Shown: one piece after another, positions 1-8,062 of the stretch
Position numbering within the stretch: position 1 is the first letter of the stretch
Layout of the letters: each line of letters starts with the position of its first letter
From: Burkholderia sp. 8Y
GTDB taxonomy: Bacteria > Pseudomonadota > Gammaproteobacteria > Burkholderiales > Burkholderiaceae
DNA length: 64,000 nt
Direction of reading: 5' to 3'
Assembly (NCBI RefSeq): GCF_902506145.1
Contig: NZ_LR733519.1
Span: 1,143,777-1,207,776, forward strand
Notes under the pieces: generated by a model
The model's input: the letters and a program-made list of their open reading frames with translations, nothing else
What the model was told of the DNA's origin: nothing
The model's database searches: none
Made by a program: the position numbers and the translations under genes

Positions 1-470
1 TCAAGCTCACAGGTGGGTTCGGTGACATGGCTGAGCTCCCGCTGGATGACCAACTGCCAGCTTGCCACCGGTTGAAACCCGACATCTGTAAATAGCCAGA
101 ACACGACATTAGGATATAGCCGCTACAGAACGATCGTTTGATAATGTTAATTATGTCAAGCATGCAAAATCCCTGCGGCTCCCCGACCTTCTAGGTTCTC
201 GTCGTCATAAAGGGCAAGCGTCGTCGTCTCGGCCGTTTATAAGACATCACCAATACGATCCCGCTCGAGCGTATGCGCGGTGAGCTTCGTCGATAAGGGA
301 CGACGGCGAGGGTTTGCGTCGCGTGCTGGGCGAACGGTTGCGCGCCACCCCAATCAACGAGGTGTCGGCGCCGCACGGATTCTGCATCGGACGAGCACGT
401 TCGCAACGACCGCCCGTGACGTGCTGTGTGCCGGCGATTTCGACGTTGACACCGCGCGCTCGGCACGGTA
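1..470. other. Left-edge region without a convincing gene
   Basis: Open frames here are short, on both strands, and lack a good ribosome binding site or family signature. The first 75 bases are open in a minus-strand frame that runs off the edge, and a plus-strand frame there also looks weakly coding, so a truncated gene at the border cannot be excluded. The stretch from 100 to 190 is AT-richer than its surroundings. The functional part is at the right end, where the GntR operator begins at 471. Confidence 0.4.
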
Positions 471-488
471 TTGTCCGACAACCTGATT
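471..488 (+). promoter_or_regulatory. Putative GntR operator, copy 1 (autoregulatory)
   Basis: TTGTCCGACAA is an inverted repeat (TTGTC / GACAA around one base) followed by CCTGATT. The same 18 bases, with one C/T change at the centre, recur before the porin at 1250. FadR-subfamily GntR proteins bind short palindromes of the type T.GT...AC.A, which this fits. It ends 13 bp before the ATG of the GntR gene, so autoregulation is inferred. Confidence 0.7.
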
Positions 489-501
489 AATCGCCAAAGC
501 A

Positions 502-1203
502 ATGCTTGAGCTCGAAAGACCTGACTCGCTGGTGCAGCGAGTAGTGGGAGCGATCCGTGCAGAGATTCAGGCGGGCAACTTCCCCGCCGAATCTCGCTTG
601 CCGACCGAGCAACAACTCTCGGAACGGCTCAACGTCAGCCGCTCGGTTGTCCGCGAAGCCATCGCCCAATTGAAGTCTGATGGCGTCCTGGTCGCACGCC
701 GCGGCGCGGGCTCCTTCATTTCCGGCACTCCTTCCGGCACGGTCTTTCGCCTTCCCAGCCACGGCGGAAACCACATCGATCTCCCGCAATTGTTCGAGTT
801 TCGACTGTGGATAGAGACTCAGGCAGCCACCGCGGCCGCGCGACGTCGGACGCGCTCGGACCTGAAGCATATGAGCGATGCGATCCGGCAGATGGAGCTG
901 AAGCGCAACGATTCGAAGGCGGCGTCGGCGGCGGATGTCGCGTTTCATCGCGCCATCGCGGCGGCGACCAAGAACGATTACTTCGTCGCGTTCCACGATT
1001 TCCTCCATAGCCAGCTCGCTATCGCGCGGCGCGCGCAGTGGGAAAAGACGGCGCACCACGCCGGCGACTATGCCTGGCGCGAGCACGGTGAACTGTTCGA
1101 CGCCATAGAGCGCGGCGATTGCGTCGAGGCTGCCGCCTCAGCCGAGCGCCATTTGCGCGCCGCAGCAAAGCGACAAGGCATAGACCTGCCCCGCAACGAC
1201 TGA
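502..1203 (+). CDS. GntR-family regulator, FadR subfamily
   Basis: A 233-residue DNA-binding repressor-type protein. Residues about 8-75 form the winged helix-turn-helix, with the family signature around RLPTEQQLSERLNVSRSVVR, and residues about 95-225 form the all-helical FCD ligand domain that senses a small organic acid in known relatives. The length is normal for the subfamily. It precedes, on the same strand, a porin, an RraA-like protein, an MFS carrier and an FMN oxidase, and the same palindrome lies before it and before the porin, so it probably controls itself and that unit. The ligand is not evident; a hydroxy or sugar acid is an inference from the neighbours. Confidence 0.9.
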   Translation: MLELERPDSLVQRVVGAIRAEIQAGNFPAESRLPTEQQLSERLNVSRSVVREAIAQLKSDGVLVARRGAGSFISGTPSGTVFRLPSHGGNHIDLPQLFEFRLWIETQAATAAARRRTRSDLKHMSDAIRQMELKRNDSKAASAADVAFHRAIAAATKNDYFVAFHDFLHSQLAIARRAQWEKTAHHAGDYAWREHGELFDAIERGDCVEAAASAERHLRAAAKRQGIDLPRND

Positions 1204-1249
1204 CTGACGGCGCCTGAGTTTCCAGAAGCGCCGTAGAAATTCCCGTACT

Positions 1250-1267
1250 TTGTCTGACAACCTGATT
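1250..1267 (+). promoter_or_regulatory. Putative GntR operator, copy 2 (porin unit promoter)
   Basis: TTGTCTGACAA followed by CCTGATT, the same 18-bp element as at 471-488. It overlaps a weak -10-like TACTTT (1246-1251) and lies about 65 bp before the porin start, so bound regulator would block transcription of the porin and the metabolic genes behind it. Confidence 0.7.
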
Positions 1268-1331
1268 TTCTGACTATCACACGCTGCACCCGTACTTCCC
1301 GATACGAACCAAATACAACCGGAGACATTCA

Positions 1332-2540
1332 GTGAAAGAGCAAGTTCAGGTCCGAAGCTATTTCAAGCACCTCCCGCTTGCCGGGCTCGCCGCCGCGTGC
1401 GCGTTGACGGCTGCCGGCAAGGCGCACGCGCAAGGCAGCCTGACGCTATACGGCATCCTCGACGAGGGCGTGAACTATACGAGCAACGTGCAGACGAGCC
1501 CCGGCAACGGCCATAACCTGTTCAGTTTGTCGAGTGGCATCCTGAGCGGCAGCCGCTGGGGGCTGCGCGGCGTGGAAGACATCGGCGGCGGCCTGAAAGC
1601 GATCGTGGTGCTGGAGAACGGTTTCGACGTAAACAACGGGCGGATGGGCCAGGGGTCGCTCGAATTTGGTCGTCAGGCGTATGTCGGACTCTCGACGAAC
1701 GTCGGATCCGTCATGCTGGGCCGCCAGTACGACCCCGTCGTCGACTATGTGCATGCGCTGATGCCGAGCGCGATGTTCTCGGGAAGCATCGGCGCGCACC
1801 CGGCTGACCTCGACAATCTGAACAACGCGAACCGCGTGAACAATGCGGTCAAGTACCGCACGGTCAATCTGAGCGGCTTCTCGGCCGAAGGGCTTTATAG
1901 CTTCGGCGGCGTGCCCGGCAGCGTCGGCACGAATCAGATATGGTCGATGGGCGTCGGCTATTCGAGCGGTCCGCTCAACGTCGGGGCGGGCTATCTCAAC
2001 GCGCGCAACCCGGACGCTTCGTTCTTCGGCACGGCGGTCGGCGCCACGGCGGCGAGCAACAACTTCGGCAGCTCCCCAGTGATCAATGGTTATGCGTCGG
2101 CGCAAACCCAGCAGATCATCGGCGCCGGCGCGACTTACGCGATCGGCCGTGCGACGCTCGGCGCCATCTACTCCAACACCCGGTTCAAGGACTTGAGCGG
2201 CACCGTATCCGTCCTGAACCCGGCGGGAGCCAGCGGCACCGCGACCTTCAACAGCGGCGAACTCGACTTCCAGTATCAATTGACGCCGGCGCTGTCGCTC
2301 GGCGCGGCCTACAGCTACACGAAAAGCGGCGGCACGCATGACGCCACGTATCACCAGGGCGCGCTCGCCGCCGACTACGCGGTCTCCAAGCGGACCGACT
2401 TTTATCTGATCGGTGTCTTGCAACACGCGTCAGGCACCGACTCGACCGGCCATGCGGCGCGCGCGGCGCTCAACGGCCTCACGCCGTCGTCGTCGGATCA
2501 GCAGGCGGCCATCCGCTTCGCCGTGCGCCACAAGTTCTGA
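1332..2540 (+). CDS. Gram-negative porin (OmpC type)
   Basis: A 402-residue outer-membrane beta-barrel general porin. The first 34 residues form a signal peptide ending in AHA, and the mature protein starts with the burkholderial pattern QGSLTLYGILDEGVNY; it ends in Phe, as outer-membrane barrels do. The GTG start is chosen because GGAGA lies 6 bp upstream. It is the first gene of the unit running to the FMN oxidase at 6059 and has the GntR operator in its promoter, which suggests substrate-induced uptake of the compound the unit degrades. A paralogue of the same family lies at 33433-34620. Confidence 0.92.
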   Translation: MKEQVQVRSYFKHLPLAGLAAACALTAAGKAHAQGSLTLYGILDEGVNYTSNVQTSPGNGHNLFSLSSGILSGSRWGLRGVEDIGGGLKAIVVLENGFDVNNGRMGQGSLEFGRQAYVGLSTNVGSVMLGRQYDPVVDYVHALMPSAMFSGSIGAHPADLDNLNNANRVNNAVKYRTVNLSGFSAEGLYSFGGVPGSVGTNQIWSMGVGYSSGPLNVGAGYLNARNPDASFFGTAVGATAASNNFGSSPVINGYASAQTQQIIGAGATYAIGRATLGAIYSNTRFKDLSGTVSVLNPAGASGTATFNSGELDFQYQLTPALSLGAAYSYTKSGGTHDATYHQGALAADYAVSKRTDFYLIGVLQHASGTDSTGHAARAALNGLTPSSSDQQAAIRFAVRHKF

Positions 2541-2581
2541 CGCGTCGCCACACCCGGCTTAACCTCAACAGGATGCTTCCA

Positions 2582-3307
2582 GTGAATACCACCCGTCCGC
2601 TCACCGACGAGAACCGCGCGCGCCTTCGTGGCGTCAGCACGGCCACCCTGACTACTGCGCTCTTCAAGCGCGGCCTGTGCAACGTCTGCATACAGGGCGT
2701 GCTGCCCGTCAATCCGGCGGCGGCGCGCATGGTCGGCGAGGCGTTCACGCTGCGCTATATTCCGGCGCGCGAGGACCTCGACACCCTGTCCGTGTTCAAC
2801 GATCGCAGTCATCCGCAGCGGCGCGGCGTCGAGGAGATTCCGGCCGGTCACGTCATGGTCGTCGATTCCCGCAAGGACCCGCGCGCGGCGTCTGCGGGCG
2901 GCATCCTCATCACGCGAATGATGATGCGCGGCGTCGCGGGGATCGTCACCGACGGCGGATTTCGCGACACCCCGGATTTGCGTTCGCTCGGCTTCCCGTG
3001 CTATGCGGCCCGCCCGTCCGCGCCGACGAACCTGATACACCACCACGCCGTGGACCTGAACGTGCCGATTGCCTGTGGCGATGTCGCCGTGTATCCCGGC
3101 GACATCATCGTGGGCGATGCGGAAGGCGTGGTCGTGGTCCCGGCGCACCTCGTGAACGAAATCGCCGAGGAAGCGGCCGCGATGACGCTCTTCGAGGATT
3201 GGGTCGATGCGCGCGTGCGCGAAGGCCGCTCCACCTTCGGCCTCTATCCGCCCGACGAGTCGACGCGTGCGCAATTCGAAGCGTGGCGGGCAGAAAGAAG
3301 CAAGTAA
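2582..3307 (+). CDS. RraA-like protein (HMG/CHA aldolase fold)
   Basis: A protein of about 241 residues from the RraA-like superfamily, which includes the RNase E inhibitor RraA and the divalent-metal pyruvate aldolases for 4-hydroxy-4-methyl-2-oxoglutarate and 4-carboxy-4-hydroxy-2-oxoadipate. The hallmark segment GIVTDGGFRD (about residues 120-129) carries the Arg and Asp used for substrate and metal binding in the aldolases. A GTG start at 2582 is preferred because AGGA lies 8 bp before it; the ATG at 2573 overlaps that site. The catabolic context, between a porin and an MFS carrier, favours a metabolic lyase over an RNase regulator. The substrate is unknown. Confidence 0.8.
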   Translation: MNTTRPLTDENRARLRGVSTATLTTALFKRGLCNVCIQGVLPVNPAAARMVGEAFTLRYIPAREDLDTLSVFNDRSHPQRRGVEEIPAGHVMVVDSRKDPRAASAGGILITRMMMRGVAGIVTDGGFRDTPDLRSLGFPCYAARPSAPTNLIHHHAVDLNVPIACGDVAVYPGDIIVGDAEGVVVVPAHLVNEIAEEAAAMTLFEDWVDARVREGRSTFGLYPPDESTRAQFEAWRAERSK

Positions 3308-3403
3308 TCCGGAACGGCGACGCGGCGCCCTGGTGCCCCGCACAGCCACCATAACGTCAAGCGCCACGGCGAGCGCAGAATGCCGCCGGGCATGGAGACC
3401 CTA

Positions 3404-4726
3404 GTGACAAACCGTAGTGTGGAAGCTCGACTTTTCACGCGCGTGGCGTGGCGGCTCGTGCCGCTTCTCATCGCGATCTTTCTTACCGCCTATATCGACC
3501 GCGCGAACATCGGCTTCGCCAAGCTGCAGATGCTCACGAGCCTGCATATGAGCGAGGCATCGTACGGGTTCGCCTCTTCGCTGTTCTTCATCGGCTATCT
3601 GCTGTGCGAGGTGCCGAGCAACCTGGCGATGCATCGGTATGGCGCGCGCCGCTGGATTTCGCGCATCATGTTCACGTGGGGCGTCGCGACGCTGCTGCTC
3701 GCCTGGACGCCGTCCGAAACCGCGTTTCAGGTGCTGCGCTTCCTGTTGGGCGCGGCCGAAGCGGGACTGTATCCCGGCATCATCCTTTATCTCGGCATGT
3801 GGTTTCCCGAGCCCCAGCGCACCGGCATCATCGGGTTGCTCACGCTCGGCAGCAGCATGGGCAACATGCTCGGCTCGCTCATAGGCGGCTTCTCGCTCGA
3901 ACTGCACGGTGCGCTCGGCCTCGAAGGCTGGCAGTGGGTCTTTCTCACGACAGGCACGCCGGCCGTCCTGCTGACCTTCGTTTCCTTGTACTTCCTCCCG
4001 GACAATCCGCGCTCGGCGCCCTTTCTCTCCGAGCGCGAGAAGGAGGTCATAGAGGACAGTCTGCGGCGTGATCCGGCGCCGGTTCAGGCGACGGGCGGCG
4101 CGTGGTCGTTCAGCTCGCTCTTCACCGTGGCGCTCTTTTCGATCGGCTATGGCACGATCTCGATTGCGATCTACGGTATCGCCTACTGGCTCCCTACGCT
4201 TGTCCGGGGCTTTGGCGTATCGAGCAGTGTCAACGGCATGCTCAACATGATTCCGTGGTTCCTGACATCACTGATGCTGCTGTGGCTGCCGCGCCGCTTG
4301 CGTACGCCTCGCAACGTGCTGATGGCCGCGTTCGCTGCGGCGTTCCTCGGCATTCTGTGCTTTATCGCGAGCGTCGGGCCGTTTTCGAATGCGGTGCGTT
4401 TCGCGGCGCTTTCGGCCGGCGCGCCGTGCCTGTATCTGATGATCCCGTGCTTCTGGGCGTTGCCGCCACGGCTACTGCCGGCATCGTTCATGAAGGGCGC
4501 GGGCGGCGCGGCGGCGCTCGCGGTCATTGCCGCGGGGTCGAGTGTCGGCGGGTTCCTCGCGCAAAACATTATGCCGTGGGTCGGAAAGGTCATGCACAGC
4601 ACCTCGGCGCCGATGCTCGTGCCGGCCGTCAGCCTGCTGTTGCTCGGAACCGGGGCGCTCGTCGTATGGTTCCGTCTCGGTCTCGCGGGACGCGACGGCA
4701 ACGATGCGGTCACGGCCGCGCACTGA
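3404..4726 (+). CDS. MFS transporter, anion:cation symporter (ACS) type
   Basis: An inner-membrane carrier of about 440 residues with 12 predicted helices. The N-terminal half shows the ACS family pattern around LTAYIDRANIGFAKLQM and the cytoplasmic motif LYFLPDNPRSA; the relatives move sugar acids, tartrate, phthalate or hydroxyphenylacetate with protons. GTG 3404 is preferred because GGAG lies 6 bp upstream; ATG codons at 3380 and 3392 are in frame but have weaker sites. As the third gene of the GntR unit it would import the substrate that enters by the porin. Confidence 0.87.
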   Translation: MTNRSVEARLFTRVAWRLVPLLIAIFLTAYIDRANIGFAKLQMLTSLHMSEASYGFASSLFFIGYLLCEVPSNLAMHRYGARRWISRIMFTWGVATLLLAWTPSETAFQVLRFLLGAAEAGLYPGIILYLGMWFPEPQRTGIIGLLTLGSSMGNMLGSLIGGFSLELHGALGLEGWQWVFLTTGTPAVLLTFVSLYFLPDNPRSAPFLSEREKEVIEDSLRRDPAPVQATGGAWSFSSLFTVALFSIGYGTISIAIYGIAYWLPTLVRGFGVSSSVNGMLNMIPWFLTSLMLLWLPRRLRTPRNVLMAAFAAAFLGILCFIASVGPFSNAVRFAALSAGAPCLYLMIPCFWALPPRLLPASFMKGAGGAAALAVIAAGSSVGGFLAQNIMPWVGKVMHSTSAPMLVPAVSLLLLGTGALVVWFRLGLAGRDGNDAVTAAH

Positions 4727-4838
4727 TTTCGCTCACAAGCCTGCCCTTTCGGGGCGCATGGAAACGGTCCCGCACGCTCGTCGTGTTCTTAAGCGACGAG
4801 CGCGGGACGATCGAAAAAACGGAAGGTCGTTGCGCGGC

Positions 4839-6059
4839 ATGATCAAAACCAGGCAATCCACAACCGTCTCCCGGCAACTGCGCGGCTTCCTGTCGCTCGC
4901 CGATTTCGAAGCGGCCGCGAGGCGCAAGCTGCCGCGCCCTCTCTTCGGCTACGTCGCGGGCGCGACGGAAGACAATGCGTCCCTCGCGGACAACCGCGCG
5001 GCGTTCAACGAGCTCGGCTTCGTGCCGCGGGTATTGCGCAACGTGTCGCAGCGGAGCCAGTCGATCGAGCTTTTCGGCGTACGCTACGAGTCCCCGGTCG
5101 GTATCGCGCCGATGGGCATCAGTTCGTTGACGGGCTATCGCGGCGACCTCGCCCAGGCCCAGGCGGCGCGGGCCTGCGGCGTGCCCATGATTCTCAGCGC
5201 GGCATCGCTCGTGCGGGTCGAAGAAGTCGTCGAGGCCGCGCCGGGCACATGGTTTCAGGTCTACATGCCGAGAACGCTCGAAGAAATGCGCGCGCTGGTG
5301 GAAAGAGTCAGCGCCGCCAACGTGTCGACGCTGGTCGTCACGGTGGACTCGTCGGTCGTGCCGAACCGGGAGAACAACCTGCGCAACGGCTTCAGGACGC
5401 CGCTCAGGCCGAACTTTCAGCTATTGCGCGACGGCCTGACGCATCCGCACTGGTCGCTCCTCACGTTTCTGCGCACGTTGATTCGTCATGGCATGCCGCA
5501 CTTCGAGAATGCCTCGGCGCAACGAGGCGAGCCGTTGCTCTCGCGTCGCGCCAACCGGGATTTCAGCGGGCGTGAGCATCTGGACTGGGACGCGATCCGC
5601 GAAATTCGCGCGCGCTGGAGGGGGCCGCTGGTAATCAAAGGCATCCTGCATCCGGACGATGCCGCGACTGCCCGAAACCTCGGAGCGGACGGCATTATCG
5701 TGTCCAACCATGGCGGCCGGCAGCTCGACGGATCGGTCTCGCCGATGCGCATGTTGCCTCCTATCGCCGAAGCCTGCCCGGACATGCCGCTCATGATCGA
5801 CAGCGGCTTTCGACGCGGCACGGACGTATTGAAGGCTGTCGCTCTGGGCGCGACGTGCGCTTTCATCGGGCGGCCGATGAACTACGCGGCGTGCGTGGGC
5901 GGGCAAGCCGGCGTCGAGCACGCCATCGGCCTTGTGAAGGCCGAGATTCACGCGGACATGGGACTCCTCGGCGTGAACCGTCTCGACGAACTCGGGCCCG
6001 AGTTTCTGCGTCTGTTGAGGTTCGCGCCCGGCGAGCTCGGCGCGGGCGCATATCGCTGA
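4839..6059 (+). CDS. FMN-dependent alpha-hydroxy-acid oxidase/dehydrogenase
   Basis: A 406-residue TIM-barrel flavoenzyme of the lactate, glycolate and mandelate oxidase family, which converts a 2-hydroxy acid to the 2-oxo acid. The signature SNHGGRQLDG contains the catalytic His (about residue 291) and Arg; the FMN-binding segments GIAPMGISS and LMIDSGFRRG are visible. The frame is open far upstream, but ATG 4839 fits the family N-terminus (LADFEAAARRKLPRPLFGYV) and has GGAAGG upstream. It is the last gene of the unit and suggests that a hydroxy acid is oxidised there. Confidence 0.88.
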   Translation: MIKTRQSTTVSRQLRGFLSLADFEAAARRKLPRPLFGYVAGATEDNASLADNRAAFNELGFVPRVLRNVSQRSQSIELFGVRYESPVGIAPMGISSLTGYRGDLAQAQAARACGVPMILSAASLVRVEEVVEAAPGTWFQVYMPRTLEEMRALVERVSAANVSTLVVTVDSSVVPNRENNLRNGFRTPLRPNFQLLRDGLTHPHWSLLTFLRTLIRHGMPHFENASAQRGEPLLSRRANRDFSGREHLDWDAIREIRARWRGPLVIKGILHPDDAATARNLGADGIIVSNHGGRQLDGSVSPMRMLPPIAEACPDMPLMIDSGFRRGTDVLKAVALGATCAFIGRPMNYAACVGGQAGVEHAIGLVKAEIHADMGLLGVNRLDELGPEFLRLLRFAPGELGAGAYR

Positions 6060-6173
6060 TTGGGGCGAGCCAGTCGTGAGTGGTGATGAGCGCAGCGCCG
6101 CACCGTGGACCGGGACGCGCGAATAAGCGGTATATTGCGAGCTTGGCTCAATACGGCATCCGGAGACCGTCAC

Positions 6174-6884
6174 GTGCAGCGCCTGAAGGACGTCAGAGGC
6201 ACCCCAGCGACCACCGCACCAGGGCAAGGGTCGGCGACCACGCTCACCCAGGAAGCCTATCGGCGTCTGGAAGAAATGATCGTGACGCTGGAACTGGCGC
6301 CGGGCACGCTCGTATCGGAAGCTATTCTGAGCCGCCAACTCGGCATCGGCACCACGCCGATACGCGAGGCACTGCAACGGCTCGCGCGTGAATACCTCGT
6401 GGAAATCATTCCCCGTCGCGGCGTGGTCGTCACGACCATCGACGTGCGCCGCCAGTTCGAAGTGCTCGAAACGCGGCGCGAACTCGACCGGCTGCTCAGT
6501 TCGGCGGCGGCGAGGCGGTCCAACGCGCTGGAACGCAAAGCGTTCGCGGCCAACTTCGAGCGCACGGAGAAGTCCGTCGCCGATGGTGACACGCGCGAAT
6601 TCCTCCGGCTCGACGCCGAACTCAACCAGTTGCTGTCGAAGGCCGCGCGCAACGCCACGGCGGCCGCGCTCGCCTCGACGCTGCATACCGTCTCGCGCCG
6701 CTTCTGGTTCTATCACCACGATCAGCACAATCCGCTCGGAGAGATCGGTCCGGTTCACTGCCACCTCGTCGAGGCGATCGCATCGGGCGATCCGGCGCAC
6801 GCCGGGCATGCCTCCAACCGCCTCATCGACTATCTCACCACCTTCGCGCAGTCGACGCTCCCGCATCCGCTGACGCTTGACTGA
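6174..6884 (+). CDS. GntR-family regulator with FCD domain
   Basis: A regulator of about 236 residues, distinct from the one at 502. The winged helix-turn-helix spans about residues 25-90 (LGIGTTPIREALQRLAREYL is the recognition region) and the FCD domain about 100-225. A GTG start at 6174 is favoured by GGAGA seven bases upstream; ATG 6105 is in frame but has no site. It lies directly upstream of, and on the same strand as, a TauD-type dioxygenase and an MFS carrier, which it probably controls through the palindrome at 6978-6989. Confidence 0.87.
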   Translation: MQRLKDVRGTPATTAPGQGSATTLTQEAYRRLEEMIVTLELAPGTLVSEAILSRQLGIGTTPIREALQRLAREYLVEIIPRRGVVVTTIDVRRQFEVLETRRELDRLLSSAAARRSNALERKAFAANFERTEKSVADGDTREFLRLDAELNQLLSKAARNATAAALASTLHTVSRRFWFYHHDQHNPLGEIGPVHCHLVEAIASGDPAHAGHASNRLIDYLTTFAQSTLPHPLTLD

Positions 6885-6977
6885 CCGCCCGCCCCGCTTC
6901 CACCCAAGCTTGCGTCGCTGGTTGGGTTTCCTCGCAGTTGCAGGCCGCGCAACAAGCGCCTTACCATCGCTTCATGT

Positions 6978-6989
6978 CTGGCATGCCAG
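6978..6989. promoter_or_regulatory. Perfect palindrome in the dioxygenase promoter
   Basis: CTGGCATGCCAG is a perfect 12-bp palindrome, flanked by ATGT on the left and ACAT a few bases to the right, 45 bp before the dioxygenase start. It is a good candidate operator for the GntR protein encoded immediately upstream; that assignment is an inference. Confidence 0.5.
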
Positions 6990-7034
6990 TCACATACCAG
7001 AAGGGAACCGAAACTTTTCCAAGGAGCGAAGACG

Positions 7035-7973
7035 ATGGAGCAAGCGGAACTCAATACCGATTACGTCATTACGCCGCTGGCAGACGCGCTGGGTGCCGAA
7101 GTAACCGGCCTCGATCTCACGCAGCCGATACTTCCCGAGACGATCGCAGAGATGAAGCGAGCCATCGCGACGTACGGCGTGCTGTGTTTTCGCAGGCAGT
7201 CGCTCACGGAAGCGCAGCAGATCGAATTCTCGAAGCTGTGGGGCCCGCTCGAAGACTTCCCGGAGGAAGACAAGACCGTATCCGCGCCAACCGTCTATCA
7301 CGTGGCGAACGTGTCCGCGGACGGTCAAAGCCTGCCGGAAACCGATTTCCGCGTGATTTTCCAGAAGGTGAACGCACGCTGGCATACGGACAGCTCGTAT
7401 CGTTACGTGCCCGCGTATGTTTCCCTGCTCTACGGAATCGAAGTAATGCCGAAGGGCGCGCCGGGCGGGCGCACCGGCTTTTCCAACATGATCGCGGCTT
7501 ATGCCGCGTTGCCCGACGATCTCAAGGACGAAATCGAGCCGCTGCACATGGTGCATACGTACGAATTTGGCCGGCGCCTTTTTCCCGAACTTCCGCCTCT
7601 TACGAAATTCGAGAAGGAAGCGGTTCCGCCCGTGAGTCACCCGCTCGTGCGCGTGCATCCCGATCGCGACTACGAGCGCTCGCTGTACCTCACGGCGAAC
7701 GCCGGCAACGAGATCAGCGGTCTGCCACTGGACGAAGCCCGCGTGCTGCATCGCAAGCTCGTCGAGCACATCTCGCAGCCGCAGTTCACCTATTTCCACG
7801 AGTGGGAAAAGGGCGACCTCGTCGTATGGGACAACCGCACCATGCTGCACAAGGCGGAAGCCTACGACATGAGCAAGTATCGCCGCGTCTTTCGCCGCAC
7901 GACCGTGGCGGGCGACGGCCCCGTGCTCGGCCCGTATTCGCGTGCCGTGATCGACAAGGTTCGTCCGCGCTGA
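7035..7973 (+). CDS. TauD/TfdA-family Fe(II)/2-oxoglutarate dioxygenase
   Basis: A 312-residue non-haem iron enzyme that couples decarboxylation of 2-oxoglutarate to hydroxylation of a substrate. The metal triad is visible: His117 and Asp119 in NARWHTDSS and the distal His272 in TMLHKAEAYD, with Arg287/288 in RVFRRTTV for 2-oxoglutarate. Known members act on taurine, alkyl sulfates and phenoxyacetates such as 2,4-D, and sequence alone does not choose between them. AAGGAG lies before the ATG. It is followed by an MFS carrier and preceded by a gntR, so the three probably form one substrate-specific unit. Confidence 0.9.
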   Translation: MEQAELNTDYVITPLADALGAEVTGLDLTQPILPETIAEMKRAIATYGVLCFRRQSLTEAQQIEFSKLWGPLEDFPEEDKTVSAPTVYHVANVSADGQSLPETDFRVIFQKVNARWHTDSSYRYVPAYVSLLYGIEVMPKGAPGGRTGFSNMIAAYAALPDDLKDEIEPLHMVHTYEFGRRLFPELPPLTKFEKEAVPPVSHPLVRVHPDRDYERSLYLTANAGNEISGLPLDEARVLHRKLVEHISQPQFTYFHEWEKGDLVVWDNRTMLHKAEAYDMSKYRRVFRRTTVAGDGPVLGPYSRAVIDKVRPR

Positions 7974-8062
7974 TGGCAGCCGGCTGACCGCCTGCACTTC
8001 CGAACAAGCGATAACGGCCGCGGCGTCGCGCGGCCTCACAAGGAAACTCTCGAGGAGACACC

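Noticed and set aside
1-80. Possible partial gene at the left edge
   Set aside because: Frames on both strands look weakly coding and no family could be recognised, so no call was made.
280-486. Short plus-strand frame before the first gntR
   Set aside because: No ribosome site, Arg-rich product, and it overlaps the operator region.
1446-2426. 326-codon minus-strand frame inside the porin gene
   Set aside because: Antisense to a porin with signal peptide and C-terminal Phe; composition is typical of a shadow.
5421-6866. 481-codon minus-strand frame over the oxidase and second gntR
   Set aside because: It spans two unrelated real genes in antisense and lacks any signature.
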